Positions 61,530-64,000 of a DNA stretch of 64,000 nt are shown piece by piece. Made by a program: the position numbers and the translations under genes. The notes beneath the pieces are model-generated. The model had not been told where the DNA came from. It was given only the letters and a program-made list of their open reading frames with translations, and did no database searches. The stretch's first letter is position 1. The number at the start of each line of letters is the position of its first letter. Source of the stretch: Lachnospiraceae bacterium (GTDB taxonomy: Bacteria > Bacillota > Clostridia > Lachnospirales > Lachnospiraceae); assembly GCA_022510565.1 (NCBI GenBank), contig JAFLTE010000001.1, positions 62,001-126,000 of the forward strand. Reading direction: 5' to 3'.

Positions 61530-63527
61530 TTAATCCAATTTCAGTGCAAAATCACTCCTGTCAAGCGAGAAATTGGGATTGTAGTACGGGTCGCCTTTTA
61601 CGAGCAGCTCCTTCCATTTCGTGCGGAAAGCTTCGGATTCCCGCTCGTAACGCTCTGCTTTCTCACCATGGTCATCCAGCCCGCGGGAGACAGACTCGAA
61701 GTGATACAGCTCGGCGAAAGGAGTGAAAACGTTGACATAGCCTGCTTTCCATGCCCTGACGCATAAATCCACATCATTCAGGGATACGGCAAAGTCCTCG
61801 TCCAGACCTCCCAGCTCATTGAATAAAGCTTTACGCATCATCAGGCAGGCGCCCGTCACCGCCATCACGTTCTGCGCGTAACACAGCCGTCCCATGTAAC
61901 CCAGATTGTTACTGCTGACACGATAATGTGTGTGTCCCGCCGTCCTGTGCTGTCCCAATCCCAGCACTACACCCGCATGCTGGATTGTCCTGTCCTCATA
62001 ATAGAGCTTGGCACCCACCGCACCCACATCGCTTCGTTGGGCATACATGAGCAGTTCCTCAATCCAGTCCAAACTTATGACACTAGTGTCATTATTCAGC
62101 AACAAAATATAATCGCCGCGGGCTTTGGATACGCCCAGATTATTAATCTTGGAATAATTGAAATCTCCCTCGTAGGTAATCACCTTGACGTTGGGGTTTT
62201 CCTGTACTTTCTTATAATAGTCAAAAATCTCTTTCGTGGTGCTGTTATTCTCCACCACAAGAATCTCGTAATGTTCATAACTGCTCTTCTCAAGAATCGA
62301 GGATATACAGCGCTGCAGATCTTCCACGTGATCCTTATTGGGAATGACGATACTCACCAAGGGATTGCCTTTAATCTCGTATTTAATCTGAAAAATTGTC
62401 TCGAACGCCTTGGTGGAGAGAATCTCGAAATTCTCATATCCCCGCTCTCTAAGATGTGCCGACACGGCGCCTTTTGCCGCGTCGATGGCATAACTTTTGG
62501 CATTGATGTCAGCCGCCACACTGTCCGCGTGGGAACGCCAGTAATAGAGTAGTTTAGGGACATGCACCACGCATTTTGCCTTGCTTGTCAACCGCAATAT
62601 CGCGTCATGGTCCTGACTGCCGTCAAACTCCGAACGGAACAGCCGAACGCCTTCGATGAGATTCTTGTCAAAGGCGCTGAAATGGCAGATGTAGTTGTTC
62701 GCCCGCAGATTATCCGGCGCATAATCCGGCTTAAAGTGCAGCGTAATCATGTGGTCTATGGATTTATTGCCCTTGAAGGTTGCTTCATCACAGTAGATAT
62801 AGTCCGCTCCCTTGTCACAGATAACCTTCATATACTCATAAAGCGCACTGGGATGAAGCACATCATCGTGGTCAAAAAGTGCAATATAATCGCCGCTTGC
62901 CATGGAAAGGCAGGCGTTTGTATTCCCTGATATGCCTTCATTTTTCGGCAGCTTACGATAGCGGATACGGGAGTCTGTCTCTGCGTACTCCTTGCAGATT
63001 CGCTCCACGTCACTATGCTGTGCATCGGAACCGTCCGCCAGACACAGCTCCCAATTCGTGTAGGTCTGCGCTCTGACGGAGTTGATTGCCTGGCGCAGGA
63101 ATTTCTCCGGCGTATTGTAAAGAGGCACGAGTAAGCTGAATTTCACATTTCTGCTAAAAGTTTCCTTACCCTGTCTGACCGCTTCCTCTTCATTCGGGAA
63201 GCTTGCCGTCCCGTGCTGTGTACGCGCCTTTCTCTCGATCTTCTTGGCGTTCAGCTTGCGCATTACGCCCTTCACGCTGCCGTAATAACCCAGCCGTTCC
63301 TTACTTCTGCGTATAAAATGTACCAGAGAACGCAGCGGTTTGGACATACGCCAGACGATGCTCCCTTTAATGTGATTCAGGCGCTCTTCAAGCTCCGCGC
63401 CTTTATTCTCGGCTTCGGCAAGTTTGCCTGCGAGCACATCGCCCTTTTTCTTCTCACGTTCATACGCTTCCTTATAGTAACGGAGTCTTTCGTCCGCCGT
63501 CATTTGCTTTGGGTCTTTTTGTACCAT
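61530..63527 (-). CDS. Bifunctional tandem family 2 glycosyltransferase
   Basis: 665 residues. An N-terminal coiled coil (~15-58) leads to a membrane-associated NHIKGSIVWRMSKPLRSL motif. GT2 domain 1 (~128-385): FSLLVPLYNTPEKFLRQAINSVRAQTYTNWELCLADGSD, GDYIALFDHDDVLHPSAL. GT2 domain 2 (~395-640): VSIVIPNKDHVEDLQRCISSILEKS, YILLLNNDTSVISLDW, DVDLCVRAWKAGYVN. The tandem layout is typical of O-antigen transferases that add two sugars in succession. Neighbours are the partial gene at 63561 and the phosphomutase. Confidence 0.92.
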   Translation of the reverse strand: MVQKDPKQMTADERLRYYKEAYEREKKKGDVLAGKLAEAENKGAELEERLNHIKGSIVWRMSKPLRSLVHFIRRSKERLGYYGSVKGVMRKLNAKKIERKARTQHGTASFPNEEEAVRQGKETFSRNVKFSLLVPLYNTPEKFLRQAINSVRAQTYTNWELCLADGSDAQHSDVERICKEYAETDSRIRYRKLPKNEGISGNTNACLSMASGDYIALFDHDDVLHPSALYEYMKVICDKGADYIYCDEATFKGNKSIDHMITLHFKPDYAPDNLRANNYICHFSAFDKNLIEGVRLFRSEFDGSQDHDAILRLTSKAKCVVHVPKLLYYWRSHADSVAADINAKSYAIDAAKGAVSAHLRERGYENFEILSTKAFETIFQIKYEIKGNPLVSIVIPNKDHVEDLQRCISSILEKSSYEHYEILVVENNSTTKEIFDYYKKVQENPNVKVITYEGDFNYSKINNLGVSKARGDYILLLNNDTSVISLDWIEELLMYAQRSDVGAVGAKLYYEDRTIQHAGVVLGLGQHRTAGHTHYRVSSNNLGYMGRLCYAQNVMAVTGACLMMRKALFNELGGLDEDFAVSLNDVDLCVRAWKAGYVNVFTPFAELYHFESVSRGLDDHGEKAERYERESEAFRTKWKELLVKGDPYYNPNFSLDRSDFALKLD

Positions 63528-63560
63528 ATCCGCAGTATCCTTTCCTGCTCTTCTATACGC

Positions 63561-64000
63561 CTATATCTCAAACGTCTTGTCGCTCCATGCAAGCAGCTTT
63601 TCACCCTGTTCATTGGTGCAAAGCATACCGACACGATATGTTCCTTCCTGCAGCTCTTCCCGAAGTACGCGAAGCACAAAACCTGCCAGAGCAATATTTC
63701 GCTCCTCAGGCAGAATCGCCTCCACATCCCTGCGATACCAGTCCGAAGGAGCAGCACTGTAACCTCCGCCTTCGGTGCGCTCCAACAAAACACGCCTGTC
63801 ATAAAGAGCATTGTCCGCGCCCGGCACGTAATTCCATCCCATAATCCATAGAATGTCCGGTTCGCCCGCATGTATCTTGTGCTGTATTTCCGCTCTGTCT
63901 ACGGTAAGCTTCAGACGATTTGTTTTGACTCGCTTGGTCAACCCGCCCTCCAACGGCTCCGTCTCGGTCGTAAACAGATGCTTTTCATACGAAAACTTAT
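63561..64000 (-). CDS. C-terminal part of a glycan-cluster protein (runs off right edge)
   Basis: Only the last ~146 residues are visible; the frame is open to the window edge, so the true start lies beyond 64000. The visible part is beta-rich (VKTNRLKLTVDRAEIQHKI, RRVLLERTEGGGYSAAP, NIALAGFVLRVLREELQEGTYRVGMLC) with no membrane segment. It resembles the beta-sandwich tail carried by some polysaccharide-cluster transferases, but I cannot name a family. Its stop is about 35 bases before the tandem glycosyltransferase start, so it is in the same operon. Confidence 0.6.
   Translation of the reverse strand, partial: KFSYEKHLFTTETEPLEGGLTKRVKTNRLKLTVDRAEIQHKIHAGEPDILWIMGWNYVPGADNALYDRRVLLERTEGGGYSAAPSDWYRRDVEAILPEERNIALAGFVLRVLREELQEGTYRVGMLCTNEQGEKLLAWSDKTFEI

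Overview
The window looks like a chromosomal segment of a Gram-positive gut anaerobe of the Lachnospiraceae type (Bacillota, Clostridia). The evidence is the family mix: a DUF4867/xylulokinase pair, a Csp-like subtilase, a spore-type polysaccharide deacetylase, an LCP protein, ClpX, an Erm-type methylase, a Gram-positive galactan operon of B. subtilis gan type, Gram-positive ribosome binding sites and near-consensus SigA promoters. This placement is inferred from the genes; no 16S or tRNA gene is present. Nearly all genes lie on the minus strand; only three (12784, 37953, 45054) are on the plus strand. There is no CRISPR array, insertion sequence, integrase or phage gene.

Layout from the left. 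1-7.7 kb: the 5' part of nadE, hslO with a methyltransferase, a small membrane exporter, hisC with a glycosyltransferase-TPR gene, an acyltransferase and a NYN/OST-HTH RNase-like protein. 8.2-12.6 kb: a cytidylate-kinase-like protein, a CapA-domain protein and a large DUF3160 lipoprotein. 13.9-17.3 kb: a response regulator / ABC ATPase / permease / histidine kinase module with a triple direct repeat between the first two genes. 17.4-18.6 kb: an erm-type 23S rRNA methylase behind a long leader that holds a consensus promoter, a short Arg-rich leader peptide with an R-I-R motif, complementary segments and a terminator. This looks like a macrolide-inducible attenuator. 18.6-28.2 kb: small hypothetical genes, a CPBP protease, an XRE regulator, an SDR, a class II amidotransferase, a polar amino acid ABC transporter, a frameshifted fic gene and an HD hydrolase.

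29.4-37.1 kb is the most striking region. A complete beta-1,4-galactan utilisation set (LacI regulator, surface carbohydrate-binding lipoprotein, cytoplasmic GH53, ABC transporter, secreted GH53) lies exactly between two identical 51-bp direct repeats. The right copy is the 3' end of a membrane-protein gene; the left copy is an orphan duplicate of that 3' end just upstream of the polysaccharide deacetylase. The simplest reading is that the operon was inserted as a catabolic islet and split an older membrane protein-deacetylase gene pair.

37.9-46.5 kb: a secreted-looking protein made of two FliD-C-like repeats, a fucose/arabinose isomerase-like / DUF4867 / xylB sugar operon, a PAS-GGDEF-EAL protein with a degenerate GGDEF site, arcC and lspA. 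46.5-51.5 kb: a Csp-like subtilase, a ClpX paralogue and an HtrA protease with an Asn/Gln-rich cytoplasmic tail. 51.6-64 kb: glmS and an exopolysaccharide/cell-wall glycan cluster (four complete family-2 glycosyltransferases, a polyprenyl-phosphate sugar transferase, LCP ligase, phosphosugar mutase) that runs off the right edge.
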